Assembly (NCBI RefSeq): GCF_030440595.1
Contig: NZ_CP047452.1
Span: 1,798,001 to 1,862,000 of the forward strand
Direction of reading: 5' to 3'
Length of the DNA: 64,000 nt
Origin: Corynebacterium glucuronolyticum DSM 44120
GTDB lineage: Bacteria; Actinomycetota; Actinomycetes; Mycobacteriales; Mycobacteriaceae
Shown here: piece after piece, positions 29,969-40,077 of the stretch
Numbering within the stretch: the first letter of the stretch is position 1
Layout: each line of letters opens with the position of its first letter
Program-made: the position numbers and the translations under genes
Notes under the pieces: model-generated
What the model was told of the DNA's origin: nothing
Databases searched by the model: none
What the model saw: the letters and a program-made list of their open reading frames with translations, nothing else

Positions 29969-29971
29969 AAT

Positions 29972-30005
29972 ATTCCCCCGCAGCGTCCGCTGTGGGGGAA
30001 TTTTT
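29972..30005. terminator. Bidirectional terminator between M20 hydrolase and pyk
   Basis: ATTCCCCCGCAGC pairs with GCTGTGGGGGAAT, followed by TTTTTC on the plus strand and by ATATTTTATC on the minus strand. It serves two convergent genes with 37 nt between stops. Confidence 0.88.
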
Positions 30006-31427
30006 CTACTTGGTGCTCGGAGTCTCGCCAAGCAGGTGAACGTGAATCATGTTCGTGTTACCGGACACTCCGGGCGGGGTACCAGCGACGACAACCATCA
30101 TGTCGTCGCGCTTGTACTCTTCCATAGCCAGGAGGGCCTTGTTCACCTCACCCAGCATCTCGTCGGTGGTTTCGACCTCCGGGCAGAGGAATGTCTCGCA
30201 GCCCCAGGTGAGAGCCAGCTGGCTGCGCACCTCCGGGTGCGGGGTGAAGACCAAAAGCGGCAGGTGCGAGTGCAGGCGAGCAACGCGCTTGGCCGTATCA
30301 CCAGAGGTGGTGAAGGCAACGAGGGCCTTGGCGTTGAGGCGCTCAGCGATATCGCGAGCGGAGTAGCTGATAACGCCACGCTTCGTGCGCGGGATGTGGC
30401 TGAGCGGCGGAACAACGCCGTCGAGCTCCGCGGAGCGCACGATACGCGCCATGGTCTGAACGGTCAGCTGCGGGTGAGCACCGACGGAAGTCTCGCCGGA
30501 AAGCATGACTGCATCCGCGCCGTCGAGAACGGCGTTGGCCACGTCAGAGGCCTCGGCGCGAGTCGGACGGGAGTTTTCAATCATGGAGTCGAGCATCTGC
30601 GTAGCCACGATGACGGGCTTAGCGTTCTCGCGGGCGATCTGGATGGCGCGCTTCTGGACGAGCGGCACCTCCTCCAGAGGCACCTCCACGCCGAGGTCGC
30701 CACGGGCGATCATAACGGCATCAAACGCCAGAATAATGGACTCGAGCGCATCAATGGCCTCGGGCTTTTCCAGTTTTGCGATAACCGGAACGCGGCGGCC
30801 TTCCTCATCCATGACCTTGTGGACGAGATCCACATCGGCGGGGGAACGCACGAACGACAGAGCAATGAAGTCAACACCGAGTTTCAGGGCGAAACGCAGG
30901 TCGCGAATGTCCTTCTCGCTCAGGGCAGGAACAGAAATGTTCATGCCAGGAAGGGACACACCCTTGTTGTTGGAGACGGGGCCACCTTCGACGACCTCGC
31001 ACACGACATCGTTGCCCTTGACCTCCTTGCAGACGAGGGCGACTTTGCCGTCGTCGACAAGCAGACGGTCGCCGGGCTTCGCGTCCTTGGCCAGGCCCTT
31101 GTACGTGGTGGACACGCGGTCGTGCGTGCCTTGCACGTCATCGACAGTGATGGTGACGATCTCGCCATCATTCCACACCGTTGCACCGTCAATAAAGCGA
31201 CCGAGACGAATCTTCGGGCCTTGGAGGTCGGCGAGGACGCCAACAGCCTTGCCCGTCTCGTCACCGGCCTCACGGGTCCAGTTGTAGTTCTTTACATGAT
31301 CTTCGTAATCGCCATGGGAGAAGTTCAGCCTGGCGACGTTCATACCAGCTTCAACAAGTCCCTTGATGCCTTCCTTGGAAGCAACAGCGGGACCGAGCGT
31401 ACACACGATCTTAGTTCTTCTTTGCAC
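30006..31427 (-). CDS. pyk: Pyruvate kinase
   Basis: Last step of glycolysis: PEP + ADP to pyruvate + ATP. Motifs: RRTKIVCTLGPAVAS, MNVARLNFSHGDYEDH, VIAKLEKPEAIDALESIILA with the catalytic Lys, MIARGDLGVEVPLE and SRPTRAEASDVANAVLDGADAVMLSGE. 473 residues. GTG at 31427 gives the usual N-terminus and lies 6 nt after TACCCT (31434-31439), fitting a leaderless message; an in-frame GTG at 31463 would add 12 atypical residues. Confidence 0.96.
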   Translation of the reverse strand: MQRRTKIVCTLGPAVASKEGIKGLVEAGMNVARLNFSHGDYEDHVKNYNWTREAGDETGKAVGVLADLQGPKIRLGRFIDGATVWNDGEIVTITVDDVQGTHDRVSTTYKGLAKDAKPGDRLLVDDGKVALVCKEVKGNDVVCEVVEGGPVSNNKGVSLPGMNISVPALSEKDIRDLRFALKLGVDFIALSFVRSPADVDLVHKVMDEEGRRVPVIAKLEKPEAIDALESIILAFDAVMIARGDLGVEVPLEEVPLVQKRAIQIARENAKPVIVATQMLDSMIENSRPTRAEASDVANAVLDGADAVMLSGETSVGAHPQLTVQTMARIVRSAELDGVVPPLSHIPRTKRGVISYSARDIAERLNAKALVAFTTSGDTAKRVARLHSHLPLLVFTPHPEVRSQLALTWGCETFLCPEVETTDEMLGEVNKALLAMEEYKRDDMMVVVAGTPPGVSGNTNMIHVHLLGETPSTK

Positions 31428-31561
31428 GCCTAAAGGGTAGGTCAAAAATGACAAAATGGCCACATGAAACCGGTCACTTTTCCACCTCTCCCACTATTCG
31501 TGCAGGTCAGACCGTAGGAAAAAAATCCACATAAACAAACATAAACGGACAAAACGACGTA

Positions 31562-32437
31562 TTAGTTTGCTTTTAAGGGTCGCGGATCAACCTCTGCAGG
31601 TGTTTCTCTTCGCCCCTTCCTCACCACCAGGAACAACACGGCAAGCAGGAAAAATACGGTCGAGGTAATGGTGTTGATCCGCAGACCCCAGACCATCGTC
31701 GCCGCGTCATCACGCATGAGTTCCACCATGAAGCGACCCAGCATATACGACGCGACGTACAAACCAAACACACGACCACGCCCCATCTGGAACTTCTTGT
31801 CCGCCCAGATGAGAAAGACACAAACCGCCACATTCCACAGCGCCTCATACAAAAACGTCGGATGCACGACACTCATGATTTCTCCGGTCGAATGGCCGGT
31901 CACGGGGGCAGACTCCCCGGCCTCGTTAACGCGATAGTAAATCTCCAAACCCCACGGAACATCCGTCGGGCGACCATACAACTCCTGGTTGAAATAATTC
32001 CCGAAGCGACCAATCGCCTGCGCCAAGACGAGTCCCGGCGCGACAGCATCAGCCAGTGGCGCAATTGGCAGTCCTTTGCTGCGCATCATCACCCACACGG
32101 CCAGAACACCAAGGATCACGGCACCCATGATGCCCAATCCCCCCTGCCACACGTATAGGGCCTCCACCGGGTTACAGGTGGAACAGAAGTAAGAATCGTA
32201 GTCGGTGGCAACGTGGTACAAGCGCCCCCCAATAAGACCTGCCGGCACAGCGACTACGGCTGCGTCCATCACCACATCAGCATCGCCACCCCGGGCAACG
32301 TAGCGCTTCGTTGACAACCACAGCGCAACAACGACACCCGTGATGATGCACAGCGCGTACGCCCTAATCGGAAGCGGGCCGATAAACCACACCCCTTGGG
32401 GTGGAGAGGGAATGGTGGCAAGGATAGTTTCGGACAC
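31562..32437 (-). CDS. lgt: Prolipoprotein diacylglyceryl transferase
   Basis: Lgt attaches diacylglycerol to the lipobox Cys of prelipoproteins at the membrane. 291 residues, about seven membrane helices; the signature [20 protein letters not shown] and [15 protein letters not shown] are present. GTG at 32437 is preferred: AAAGG lies 8 nt upstream. It follows trpC at 45 nt, as in mycobacteria where trpA normally intervenes. A predicted substrate, the lipoprotein at 44006-44659, is in this window. Confidence 0.95.
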   Translation of the reverse strand: MSETILATIPSPPQGVWFIGPLPIRAYALCIITGVVVALWLSTKRYVARGGDADVVMDAAVVAVPAGLIGGRLYHVATDYDSYFCSTCNPVEALYVWQGGLGIMGAVILGVLAVWVMMRSKGLPIAPLADAVAPGLVLAQAIGRFGNYFNQELYGRPTDVPWGLEIYYRVNEAGESAPVTGHSTGEIMSVVHPTFLYEALWNVAVCVFLIWADKKFQMGRGRVFGLYVASYMLGRFMVELMRDDAATMVWGLRINTITSTVFFLLAVLFLVVRKGRRETPAEVDPRPLKAN

Positions 32438-32482
32438 GCAGGCACCTTTCACTTGTGAGATTACTACCCACAACAATGTACC

Positions 32483-33295
32483 CTAACGGGCTGAGGGGCA
32501 CGCCGGGTGCATACCGGCTGCCACAAGCGACCGGCACAGTCTATCCGGTGTAGTCGAACGCGACAGTGCCTCACCCACAACAACGGCGTCGGCACCCGCA
32601 CCCGCGTAGCGCATCAGATCCACAGGCGTGGACACCCCTGATAACGCCACTTTCACCACCGAACTGGGCAACCCGGGTGCAATAAGCGGGAAACGCCCCC
32701 GATCGATTGTCCGCGTACGCATGTCACGAGCGTCCACGCCGATGATGCGGGCGCCGGCGGTAACACCGCGGTCGGCTTCTTCCTCCGAAGCCACCTCGAC
32801 GATTGCTTCCATGCCTAATGAGTGAACCCGGTCGAGCAAAGCCACGAGGCGATCCTGTTCGAGGGCAGCAACTTGGAGAGCAACGAGATCTGCACCGTAG
32901 TATCTCGCCTCGTGCACCTGGTACGGGTCGACGATGAAAGATTTACACCACACCGGTGTGGAGACGTTCTCTTTTACCGTGCGCACATCCTCGAGGCTGC
33001 CGTTAAAACGCCTTCCCTCCGTTTGGCACCCAATGATGCATGCTCCCGACTCCTCACACAAGCGAGCAAGAGCTGCAGGATCCGCTACAGGCATAACATG
33101 GTTGGTCACCGGATCCGCGCGTTTGATCTCCGCGATCACGCAACAACCTGGTTTTTGTAGTACGGAAAGGACATCGCGGGCAGGAGGAACATTGCGCGAA
33201 AGACGCTTGATCTCTTTGAAGGGCACAACCTCTTCGCGGGCAGCCACATCAGCAATAACGCCCTCAAGGATATTGTCGAATAAGGTGGCCATCAT
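32483..33295 (-). CDS. trpC: Indole-3-glycerol phosphate synthase-like protein, degenerate active site
   Basis: 270 residues with the TrpC beta/alpha-barrel: VIAEIKRADP, SFIVDPYQVHEARYYGADLV, GMEAIVEVASEEEADR, GAGADAVVVGEAL. By motif position the two Glu residues and Lys of AEIK, CKSF and VEV are kept, but the usual NNRDL is DARDM (catalytic Asn lost) and SESGI is ALSGV (catalytic Glu lost); the KASPS serine is also gone. Normal indole-glycerol phosphate synthesis is therefore doubtful. It sits between the Trp-associated membrane protein and lgt, where mycobacteria carry trpCBA; trpB and trpA are absent here. GGAG precedes the ATG. Confidence 0.8.
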   Translation of the reverse strand: MMATLFDNILEGVIADVAAREEVVPFKEIKRLSRNVPPARDVLSVLQKPGCCVIAEIKRADPVTNHVMPVADPAALARLCEESGACIIGCQTEGRRFNGSLEDVRTVKENVSTPVWCKSFIVDPYQVHEARYYGADLVALQVAALEQDRLVALLDRVHSLGMEAIVEVASEEEADRGVTAGARIIGVDARDMRTRTIDRGRFPLIAPGLPSSVVKVALSGVSTPVDLMRYAGAGADAVVVGEALSRSTTPDRLCRSLVAAGMHPACPSAR

Positions 33296-33411
33296 GCATC
33301 ACTCCGCCCGCACGCGTAACCGCGTGTAGTGCTGCTCCTCAAAAACTGTGGCCATGCCGAGAATATTAGCCCGCTGAGGTAGTCGGCACGAAATCCACCG
33401 ATATCTGTTGA

Positions 33412-34053
33412 CTACCCCCGGTCTTCGTCTCTACCTGTTAAATCAATTCCTTCGTCCAGAGCATCCCACATGACGCGCTCCGAATCAGGCGCCGCCTCAA
33501 TGTCGCTTTCCAGCTGCTGCCTCCGTGTACCCGTCGCTTCCAGCATGTCCGCTTTTTTCGTGTCCTTACCGGGACGCATCGCCAGGATGACACCCGCTGC
33601 AATCGCAGCTGCTGCTGCAACAACCGTGCATCCAGGCCCAATTGCTGATACATCGACACCTGTGATCTCCGCCCAATGGCTGATTCGCACAGGGTCCGTG
33701 GCTTTAGCAGACACGGCACCTGTGGCGAGGATATTCCACACCCGGTCGCTGTCTGCACCAGCAGTGAGAAGCATGATCGGAGAATACGCCAGCACGGCAC
33801 CAGCCAGCGCCGCCAGTACCCCCGTCACGCGGCGACCAGCGGACTTGGTAACTAAGGCGACGAGGAGAAACGCGATCAGCGCAAACGAGGCGATCTGCAG
33901 CTCCGTCGCCCATGCGGCTCCGCTCAACACCTCAACGGAATCTCCGGCCTTATCGTCATTCACTGTCGCGTGCATCCACGGCAGTCGCGCAAGTAGCCAA
34001 GAGGCAAGACCGGAAAGTCCGAAGACAGCGGGGCAGACGTAACGGGTATTCAT
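33412..34053 (-). CDS. Trp biosynthesis-associated membrane protein
   Basis: 213 residues with four hydrophobic segments (near 8-25, 50-68, 75-100, 140-160) and an acidic cytoplasmic C-terminus. Size, topology and position before trpC match the family named trp-operon-associated membrane protein (Rv1610-like). Its role is unknown. It begins 6 nt after hisFI, so it is probably read from the his transcript. Confidence 0.8.
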   Translation of the reverse strand: MNTRYVCPAVFGLSGLASWLLARLPWMHATVNDDKAGDSVEVLSGAAWATELQIASFALIAFLLVALVTKSAGRRVTGVLAALAGAVLAYSPIMLLTAGADSDRVWNILATGAVSAKATDPVRISHWAEITGVDVSAIGPGCTVVAAAAAIAAGVILAMRPGKDTKKADMLEATGTRRQQLESDIEAAPDSERVMWDALDEGIDLTGRDEDRG

Positions 34054-34059
34054 GGTCTT

Positions 34060-35157
34060 TTACTGTAGCGCGACAGGAAAAGCGTCAAAGCACGTCCTCA
34101 TACCTGTGTGACACGCGGCCCCTGTCTGCTTCACACGGAGAAGGACGGTGTCTCCGTCGCAGTCCAGCCACACACCCTCCACTTCCTGAATGTGGCCGCT
34201 GGTTTCGCCCTTCACCCAGTATTCACTCCGCGAACGCGACCAGTACGTCGCCCGGCGGGTCTCAATCGTCGCAGCAAGCGCCACATCATCCATCCACGCG
34301 AGCATGAGCACCTCACCGCTATCAGCCTGGACAACCGCAGGCACGAGACCATCCGCGTTGAACTGCACCTTCGCAGCGACCGCTTCCGGCAGAGTTCTTA
34401 TTGGACGAGTGGCATAGCCTGCTCGGGTCAGCGCCCTCTTCACCGCCCCAATGGATACATCCCCGTAATGGAAAATGCTGGCAGCAAGCACCGCATCCGC
34501 ACCAGTTTCCACCGCAGGCGGGAAGTGATCGGCCTTTCCCGCACCGCCGGAGGCGATAATAGGGACAGACACAGCTTCTCTGATGAGACGCAACAATTCC
34601 AGGTCAAAACCTTCTTTCGTGCCATCAGCATCCATCGAGTTGACGAGGATTTCACCTGCGCCACGTCGCTCCGCATCCCGGGCCCAGCCAATTGCATCGA
34701 TTCCGGTCCCGCGGGTGCCTCCGTGGGTGGTGATCTCGAAGTTTCCTTCTCCCGTCCGACGCGCATCGAGGCTCAACACAACGCACTGCCGACCGAACCG
34801 CTCAGCCAGTTGATTGATTAACCCCGGATCAGCAACGGCAGCCGAATTGATGCTCACCTTGTCCGCCCCACATCGAAGCAATTCCGCGCAATCGCCCACG
34901 CTGCGCACACCCCCACCGACGGTGAGCGGGATGAAGACGGAGCCCGCAACTTTCCGGACAACATCGCGCATCGTCTCCCGGCCCTGCACCGTCGCAGACA
35001 CGTCCAGAAAAGTCAGCTCATCCGCCCCCTCTTGGAAGTACCTGGCGGCGAGTTCAACCGGGTCTCCAGCATCACGCAGGCCCGCAAAATTAACCCCCTT
35101 CACCACACGGCCGTCTTTTACATCGAGACACGGAATAACTCTCACACCGACACTCAT
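34060..35157 (-). CDS. hisF: HisF-HisI fusion: IGP synthase cyclase subunit + phosphoribosyl-AMP cyclohydrolase
   Basis: One uninterrupted 365-residue frame. Residues 1-255 are His[20 protein letters not shown] with the first catalytic Asp, [35 protein letters not shown] with the second Asp, and [10 protein letters not shown]. After [15 protein letters not shown] comes HisI (about 262-365): [35 protein letters not shown], and the metal site DCDGDTVLL with QTGAACHTG and TCF. In other corynebacteria hisF and hisI are separate genes. HisI does step 3 and HisF, with HisH, step 5-6 of histidine synthesis. ATG at 35157 has GGAAGG upstream and follows the impA stop by 2 nt. Confidence 0.93.
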   Translation of the reverse strand: MSVGVRVIPCLDVKDGRVVKGVNFAGLRDAGDPVELAARYFQEGADELTFLDVSATVQGRETMRDVVRKVAGSVFIPLTVGGGVRSVGDCAELLRCGADKVSINSAAVADPGLINQLAERFGRQCVVLSLDARRTGEGNFEITTHGGTRGTGIDAIGWARDAERRGAGEILVNSMDADGTKEGFDLELLRLIREAVSVPIIASGGAGKADHFPPAVETGADAVLAASIFHYGDVSIGAVKRALTRAGYATRPIRTLPEAVAAKVQFNADGLVPAVVQADSGEVLMLAWMDDVALAATIETRRATYWSRSRSEYWVKGETSGHIQEVEGVWLDCDGDTVLLRVKQTGAACHTGMRTCFDAFPVALQ

Positions 35158-35159
35158 TG

Positions 35160-35987
35160 CTACCTTCCAATCCTTCGCAAAGACGCACTCAGCTGCTTCA
35201 CTGTTTCTTCCACTCCCCCAATAACCCCATCCGAGCCGATCGACCACGGGTTTCCTCGCAAGTCTGTCACGTACGCACCACGCGCGAGGAGGTGGCACAC
35301 CCCGGCCCCGTTGTCCCACACATGCGGGCTCATGGATACCGTCGTACCCACACCCGCCGCTGCGACAAGCCCCAGATTGGCACCGACGCATCCAGAAATA
35401 CGCAACCGCGGCTGCGGACGCTCAATAAGACCCGAAACGATGCGGCGCGTGTCGGCCAAAAAATCTGGCACCAAGGCCTCAACTAATTCCTCACCACCGT
35501 CGTCTGCACCCCATTTTCTCATCGGAAAGCAGCGACGTTCGCCTCGCACAGTGACTGTGAGACCCTCGCCGACAATACTGGTGATCGTCGTCTCAAACGC
35601 GGGTAAGCTGGTCACCCCAATAAGAGGCCTCTCATTGGAGATCAAAACTCCGAGTATCGCACACGAGGGATTACCACGCAGATAGTTCGACGTGCCGTCA
35701 ATGGGATCCACCACCCAATAGCAAAGCCCCTCCACAGCATCGTGCAAGCGGGCAACCTCTTCCCCCCTGCTGCTCACACAACCGATGGTCTCTTCCCCCA
35801 CCGCAGCGATTCCCGTCTCTTTTTCCAAGAGCGTATGCAGCCGAGATTCAATGTTCTCGTCTGTGTCCGTTACCGGCGAACCATCGCGTTTTCTGCGTGC
35901 CGTCGCCCTGCCGTAACCGTCCATAAAGTCATCCCACTGGCTGACGATGAGCTGCTCAGCCGTATCAGCAAGTCGCTGCACCTCCAT
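35160..35987 (-). CDS. impA: Inositol monophosphatase family protein
   Basis: 275 residues. Li-sensitive phosphatase motifs: [14 protein letters not shown], the metal site [17 protein letters not shown], and [17 protein letters not shown] at the second site. Family members dephosphorylate inositol phosphates or, as HisN, histidinol phosphate; the place between hisA and hisF matches corynebacterial impA, whose exact substrate is uncertain. It is followed at 2 nt by hisFI and preceded at 8 nt by hisA. Confidence 0.9.
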   Translation of the reverse strand: MEVQRLADTAEQLIVSQWDDFMDGYGRATARRKRDGSPVTDTDENIESRLHTLLEKETGIAAVGEETIGCVSSRGEEVARLHDAVEGLCYWVVDPIDGTSNYLRGNPSCAILGVLISNERPLIGVTSLPAFETTITSIVGEGLTVTVRGERRCFPMRKWGADDGGEELVEALVPDFLADTRRIVSGLIERPQPRLRISGCVGANLGLVAAAGVGTTVSMSPHVWDNGAGVCHLLARGAYVTDLRGNPWSIGSDGVIGGVEETVKQLSASLRRIGR

Positions 35988-35995
35988 AGCGGTAC

Positions 35996-36721
35996 TTATT
36001 TCTCGAGCGCTCGCAGTGCGTCTTCAACAGTGAAGGCTCCCTCTACCAGAGCCTTTCCTACAATCACGCCATCGATCCCCTCGTCCTCATAGCGGGCAAG
36101 GCTCTCCAAATCAGCAAGCGTGGATACACCGCCGGAGGCTGTCACTGTCGCATCCGTGGCGGCAACCACCTCCCGCAGCAGTTCCACATTGGGGCCTGTC
36201 ATTGCGCCATCTTTAGACACATCGGTAACCACGAAGCGCCGGCACCCCTGAGAGTCGAGCGCCTCCAGGACTTCCCACAGGTCTCCACCATCCGACACCC
36301 ACCCATGAGTGGACACCCGCCACTGATCGTCGACAAGCTGGCAGGCCAAATCAACCGCAACCTGGTCACCAAACCGACGAACAAGCTCCCCCACCCACGC
36401 AGGATCAGACACCGCAGCTGTGCCGACACTCACACGCGACGCACCAGCAGCAAACGCAGCCTCAACAGCAGCGGTATCCCGCAGCCCACCGGAAAGATCC
36501 ACCTTCACACCCAGACGATCGACGATATCCCGCACGGCTGCGCGATTATCCCCCTCCCCAAAAGCCGCATCCAGATCGACAACGTGGAGCCACCCCGCCC
36601 CGCTAAGAGCCTCCGCCACCTCCAGTGGCGAACCATACACCGTCTCGCTCCCGGCATTGCCCTGAAACAGACGAACAGCCTTACCACCACGAATATCAAC
36701 AGCAGGAAAAAGCGTCAGCAT
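35996..36721 (-). CDS. hisA: Phosphoribosylformimino-AICAR-P isomerase
   Basis: Isomerises ProFAR to PRFAR, the substrate of HisH/HisF. 241 residues. Barrel motifs: LFPAVDIRGGKAVRLFQG with the first catalytic Asp, VDLDAAFGEGDNRA, VDLSGGLRD, VTDVSKDGAMTGPN with the second Asp, and ASGGVSTLADL. In many actinobacteria the homologue is the bifunctional PriA; which activity holds here cannot be read from motifs alone. ATG at 36721 with AGGA upstream; 14 nt after hisH. Confidence 0.93.
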   Translation of the reverse strand: MLTLFPAVDIRGGKAVRLFQGNAGSETVYGSPLEVAEALSGAGWLHVVDLDAAFGEGDNRAAVRDIVDRLGVKVDLSGGLRDTAAVEAAFAAGASRVSVGTAAVSDPAWVGELVRRFGDQVAVDLACQLVDDQWRVSTHGWVSDGGDLWEVLEALDSQGCRRFVVTDVSKDGAMTGPNVELLREVVAATDATVTASGGVSTLADLESLARYEDEGIDGVIVGKALVEGAFTVEDALRALEK

Positions 36722-36735
36722 AACAACCGATCCTA

Positions 36736-37368
36736 CTACAGCGAATCGACCCAATTAGACAACAAACGCAACCCCGCACGACCAGACTTCTCCGGGTGAA
36801 ACTGCGTCGCCCACAGGGGGCCATCCTCCACTGCGGAGATGAACCGACGGCCCGCGTGCTCCGTCCACCCAATAAGAGGTGCAGAAAACGGCGGGGTCCG
36901 ATCGAAGTTGTCCTCCAACACGCCGTAGGAGTGCACAAAGTAAAACCTCTCATTGGGGGAGATACCCGCGAACATCCGCGACGACGCATCACGTTCCACC
37001 GTGTTCCACCCCATATGTGGCAGTGGCGTCACCCCCAACGACTCCACCGTGCCCGGCCACTGGACCAGACCACGCGTCGTCACGTCATTTTCCACGCCAC
37101 TATCAAACATCACCTGCAACCCCAAGCAGATCCCCAACACCGAACGCCCACCGGCCAGACGCTCCTCCACCATCCGCGCCGCAGACACAGACCGCAGTCC
37201 CTCCATCGCGGACGCGAAGGCACCAACGCCGGGAATGAGCACGCCATCCGTCGACAAGCTGGGACGATCCGTCACCGAAACAGACGCACCCACCTCCTCC
37301 AAAGCGCGCGCGGCCGAAAACAAATTGCCCGCACCGTAATCAACAATCGCAACCGATGGCCGCACCAT
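36736..37368 (-). CDS. hisH: Imidazole glycerol phosphate synthase, glutaminase subunit
   Basis: HisH supplies ammonia to HisF. 210 residues; class I amidotransferase triad: nucleophile in [11 protein letters not shown], His and Glu in QFHPEKSG; the start [13 protein letters not shown] is typical. ATG at 37368 has AGG 6 nt upstream; the 47 codons ahead of it belong to the MFS gene. Its partner HisF is encoded three genes downstream as part of the fusion. Confidence 0.95.
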   Translation of the reverse strand: MVRPSVAIVDYGAGNLFSAARALEEVGASVSVTDRPSLSTDGVLIPGVGAFASAMEGLRSVSAARMVEERLAGGRSVLGICLGLQVMFDSGVENDVTTRGLVQWPGTVESLGVTPLPHMGWNTVERDASSRMFAGISPNERFYFVHSYGVLEDNFDRTPPFSAPLIGWTEHAGRRFISAVEDGPLWATQFHPEKSGRAGLRLLSNWVDSL

Positions 37369-37375
37369 CACACAC

Positions 37376-38692
37376 CTACTTCTTCCGACGACGAGAAAAC
37401 ACCGGAGCACGACCAGCCACACGCTTACCCAAACGCGCCAACTGACGCATCCGCACAGCCGTATTGTCATACTCCACAATCCGATGATTACCCATAATCG
37501 TATCCCCAATCTTCAACGAAAGTGCCACAGCGACAATCACCGCCGCCGTCGAAAATGCACCCACGTACCCAGAGGACGCGACAACAAACCCCAATGAGAG
37601 GCTCCCCAGCCCCGTGCCAGAATCAAACGACATATTCCACAACGCACTCGCCTCCGACAACTTCGAACGCGGCAACCGCGTAAACATGTCCAACATCGAC
37701 TCATTCTGGATCGCGCCGTACCCCAGGCCATACACCAGCACGCAGACGAAAAGCCACGGCCAGGCCAGGGCGCCGGTGAGGGTGACGGCAAGCAAAACCA
37801 CCCCAATAAGAACCAGGATCTGAGCCGGAATCATCGTCGCACCGGGGACTCCCCTCTTATCGGCGACGACGCCTGCGAAGTAGCGGGATATCATTTGGGC
37901 GAAGCCGACGGCGGCGAGAAGCGCACCCCCAATAAGAGCACCATGGGCCGGCATCGATTCTTTCACGGCGTTGGGAAGGAAAGACGAGATTGCGCCGTAA
38001 GCAATTGCCGCAGTGCAGATGCACAGAGCTGGAACTAGCACGAGTTTCCACGTCGGTGCCAAGTATCGGCCGTCTTCAGTGAAACGGGACTTATTGCGTG
38101 GAGCAGCTTGTGGCTTCAACCGCGGAATGCGCAGGCACATGAGCGCCGACATCAAGGAAACGACTGCGGTGAAAATGTACACCGGCGTGGTTCCCACAGC
38201 CTCGGAAACGGTGAGACCTGCGGGAAGGAGGATGCACTGGGACAGTCCCACCGAGACGCCCAGAAGCGCGGTAGCCTTCCCCAAAAAGCGAACGGGAACG
38301 AGCTCGGCAATGAGAGCCGACTCCGCTACGCACAGCGCACCGAATCCGATGCCGCGGATGGCGCTGACTGAGAGCACGGGGATCGCTTTCACGCTGGCGA
38401 TATGGCCAAGGGCGGGGATGCCGAGCAAAAAGGCGGCGCATACGAGGACGGGGGAATAACCGAATCGCCTTGTGAGTTTTGGCGTGATCATCTGGGTACA
38501 GACGGTGAACCCCATGAATACGCCGGTTGTTGCGCCGGCGAGGGAGGCAGATCCGCCGTCGCGAAGTACGGCATAGGGCACCACGGGCAAGAGCATGGCC
38601 CACCCGCCGAAGGCGCTGGCGATGGCGATGAGGGCTGCTATGAATCCAGGCGCTTCCCAGACACTTGAAATCTCGTCCTTCTTATTGGACAT
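37376..38692 (-). CDS. MFS transporter in the his cluster
   Basis: 438 residues, about 12 membrane helices; typical loops are [14 protein letters not shown] and [11 protein letters not shown] after helices 2 and 4, and a basic C-terminal tail (RRRKK). Efflux-type permeases occur at this place in other corynebacterial his clusters; histidine or intermediate export is a guess. AAAGG lies 8 nt before the ATG. hisH follows after 7 nt. Confidence 0.85.
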   Translation of the reverse strand: MSNKKDEISSVWEAPGFIAALIAIASAFGGWAMLLPVVPYAVLRDGGSASLAGATTGVFMGFTVCTQMITPKLTRRFGYSPVLVCAAFLLGIPALGHIASVKAIPVLSVSAIRGIGFGALCVAESALIAELVPVRFLGKATALLGVSVGLSQCILLPAGLTVSEAVGTTPVYIFTAVVSLMSALMCLRIPRLKPQAAPRNKSRFTEDGRYLAPTWKLVLVPALCICTAAIAYGAISSFLPNAVKESMPAHGALIGGALLAAVGFAQMISRYFAGVVADKRGVPGATMIPAQILVLIGVVLLAVTLTGALAWPWLFVCVLVYGLGYGAIQNESMLDMFTRLPRSKLSEASALWNMSFDSGTGLGSLSLGFVVASSGYVGAFSTAAVIVAVALSLKIGDTIMGNHRIVEYDNTAVRMRQLARLGKRVAGRAPVFSRRRKK

Positions 38693-38767
38693 GTATCACG
38701 CCTTTCTGTCTTCAGTTTCAATCCTCCACCACATTCAAGCACTCAAACCGGATAATGGCCATTTAGG

Positions 38768-38809
38768 GCATGCCAATAGCCCCTCCGTCCCCGGAGGGGT
38801 ATGGCATGC
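38768..38809 (-). other. Strong two-part hairpin after the second HNH gene
   Basis: GCATGCCA (38768-38775) pairs with TGGCATGC (38802-38809), and inside it CCCCTCCG (38780-38787) pairs with CGGAGGGG (38792-38799) around a TCCC loop. It lies 7 nt after the HNH stop on the minus strand and lacks a T-run. Confidence 0.8.
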
Positions 38810-38816
38810 GCTGCGA

Positions 38817-40016
38817 TTACAGCCAGCGTCGTCCTCGCCTACGCGTGTACGGTGTTGCTCGTCTCCGCTTTCTCTTCGCTTTTCGACGCTTGTCCTCCCG
38901 CATCTTTCGATGTCTCAGGTGGATGGCCCTACCGCTGTACGCGGTGGATGGGTGCCCGTTGTAGAACCACTCCTCGCTACCAGGCGGGTTGTAGCCGGCT
39001 TCTCCTGTTATTGGGTGGCGGCCGTGCCAGCCGTTCTTGTTTCGTTCCTTATGGTCGTCGTTTTGCGCGTTGTGTGGCTTGCATAAGGGGATGATGGTGT
39101 CGGAGGTGGCCACGCCACCATCGGCAACGGCGATGGTGTGGTGGAACTGCCCGTATTGGGCGAGTTCGTGGCAGCCGGGGTGGGCGCAGAAGATTTGGTC
39201 TAGGGTGACGGCGTTGCGAAGGTGGCCGGAGGCGAAGCGCTCGTTGCGCAGTTCGTATTCGACACCGATGTGGCCGGTGGAGTCGTAGATGCAGACAAAC
39301 CCGTAGGGGGCGAGGGTGTAGTCGCAAAAGTCCTTGGCATCGATGATTTGTCCGTCGGTGGTGGCGAACTTGCCGTCGCCGACGTAGGTGGAGTCATCGA
39401 TGGTGAGCATGATGGCCGGGGTGAGGGACCGATTGAAGTGGTCACTGTAGTCGGGTGAGGTACCGGATAAGAGCTTGAGGAGTCCGTCGGCAAGCCGGAC
39501 GGCGACCGGCTCGTTGCGGTTGAGAGAGGTGACCGCCAGCGCGCGGGCCTGAAGCTCGTTCATCTGAGCTTCCCGGAGGCGGAGGTGGGCGTGCTTCATA
39601 CCCATAACATCCGCCTCGTGGGAGATGGTCATGGTGTTGGTGACCTTGGCGGTGACGGTTTCCTTCAGCTTCTGCTTGGCGTGTGCCCTCACAGCTTCGG
39701 GTGTTTTCCCGTGGGCACTGCGGGCGAGCTCGGTCCGAAGTTCCTCGCGCAGCTCGGGGGCGGCTTTGTAGATGGCGCGGGAAATGGCGATAAGTGTATC
39801 TAGTGGGAGGCTCTCAGCCTCGGCGAGGGCATCGTCGTTGCCGGAGCCGAACCAGGAGCGGGCGGCGGTGAGCCAGGCGGAGGCGGTGCTTTCGAAAACG
39901 TAGGCAGCAGCGGAGACGAGCTCGACCGAGTTGGGGTGTCGGCGGTCGATCTCGTACACGTCGCGCAGGAGATCGAGTCCGCGCGTGAGGCGTGCGTAGT
40001 CCGTTAAAGCTGTCAT
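38817..40016 (-). CDS. DUF222/13E12-type HNH endonuclease domain protein (second copy)
   Basis: 399 residues. Paralogue of 16898-18133: shared DSTYxGDGKFATTDG, FADGALRT/FASGHLRN, the knuckle CAHPGC and HNH core QFHHTIAVADGGVATSD with LCKPHNAQNDD. N-terminal half is helical (DUF222). C-terminus is very Arg/Lys-rich. The start at 40016 again follows TACCGT by 7 nt. It interrupts the his cluster between hisB and the MFS/hisH genes, which suggests insertion. Both copies look intact. Confidence 0.87.
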   Translation of the reverse strand: MTALTDYARLTRGLDLLRDVYEIDRRHPNSVELVSAAAYVFESTASAWLTAARSWFGSGNDDALAEAESLPLDTLIAISRAIYKAAPELREELRTELARSAHGKTPEAVRAHAKQKLKETVTAKVTNTMTISHEADVMGMKHAHLRLREAQMNELQARALAVTSLNRNEPVAVRLADGLLKLLSGTSPDYSDHFNRSLTPAIMLTIDDSTYVGDGKFATTDGQIIDAKDFCDYTLAPYGFVCIYDSTGHIGVEYELRNERFASGHLRNAVTLDQIFCAHPGCHELAQYGQFHHTIAVADGGVATSDTIIPLCKPHNAQNDDHKERNKNGWHGRHPITGEAGYNPPGSEEWFYNGHPSTAYSGRAIHLRHRKMREDKRRKAKRKRRRATPYTRRRGRRWL

Positions 40017-40068
40017 GGTGCACACGGTACGTGCACACACGACCCATGGCACGGGTACGCGACGATTC

Positions 40069-40077
40069 TGTGGATAA
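40069..40077. promoter_or_regulatory. DnaA-box sequence upstream of the second HNH gene
   Basis: TGTGGATAA, reverse complement of the consensus TTATCCACA, 52 nt before the HNH start codon. A variant TTTTCCACA on the same coding strand lies near 40145-40153. Confidence 0.55.

Noticed and set aside
34360-34420. Separate hisI start inside the fused frame
   Set aside because: No stop separates the domains; the only nearby in-frame GTG lacks a ribosome binding site and would trim the HisI domain.
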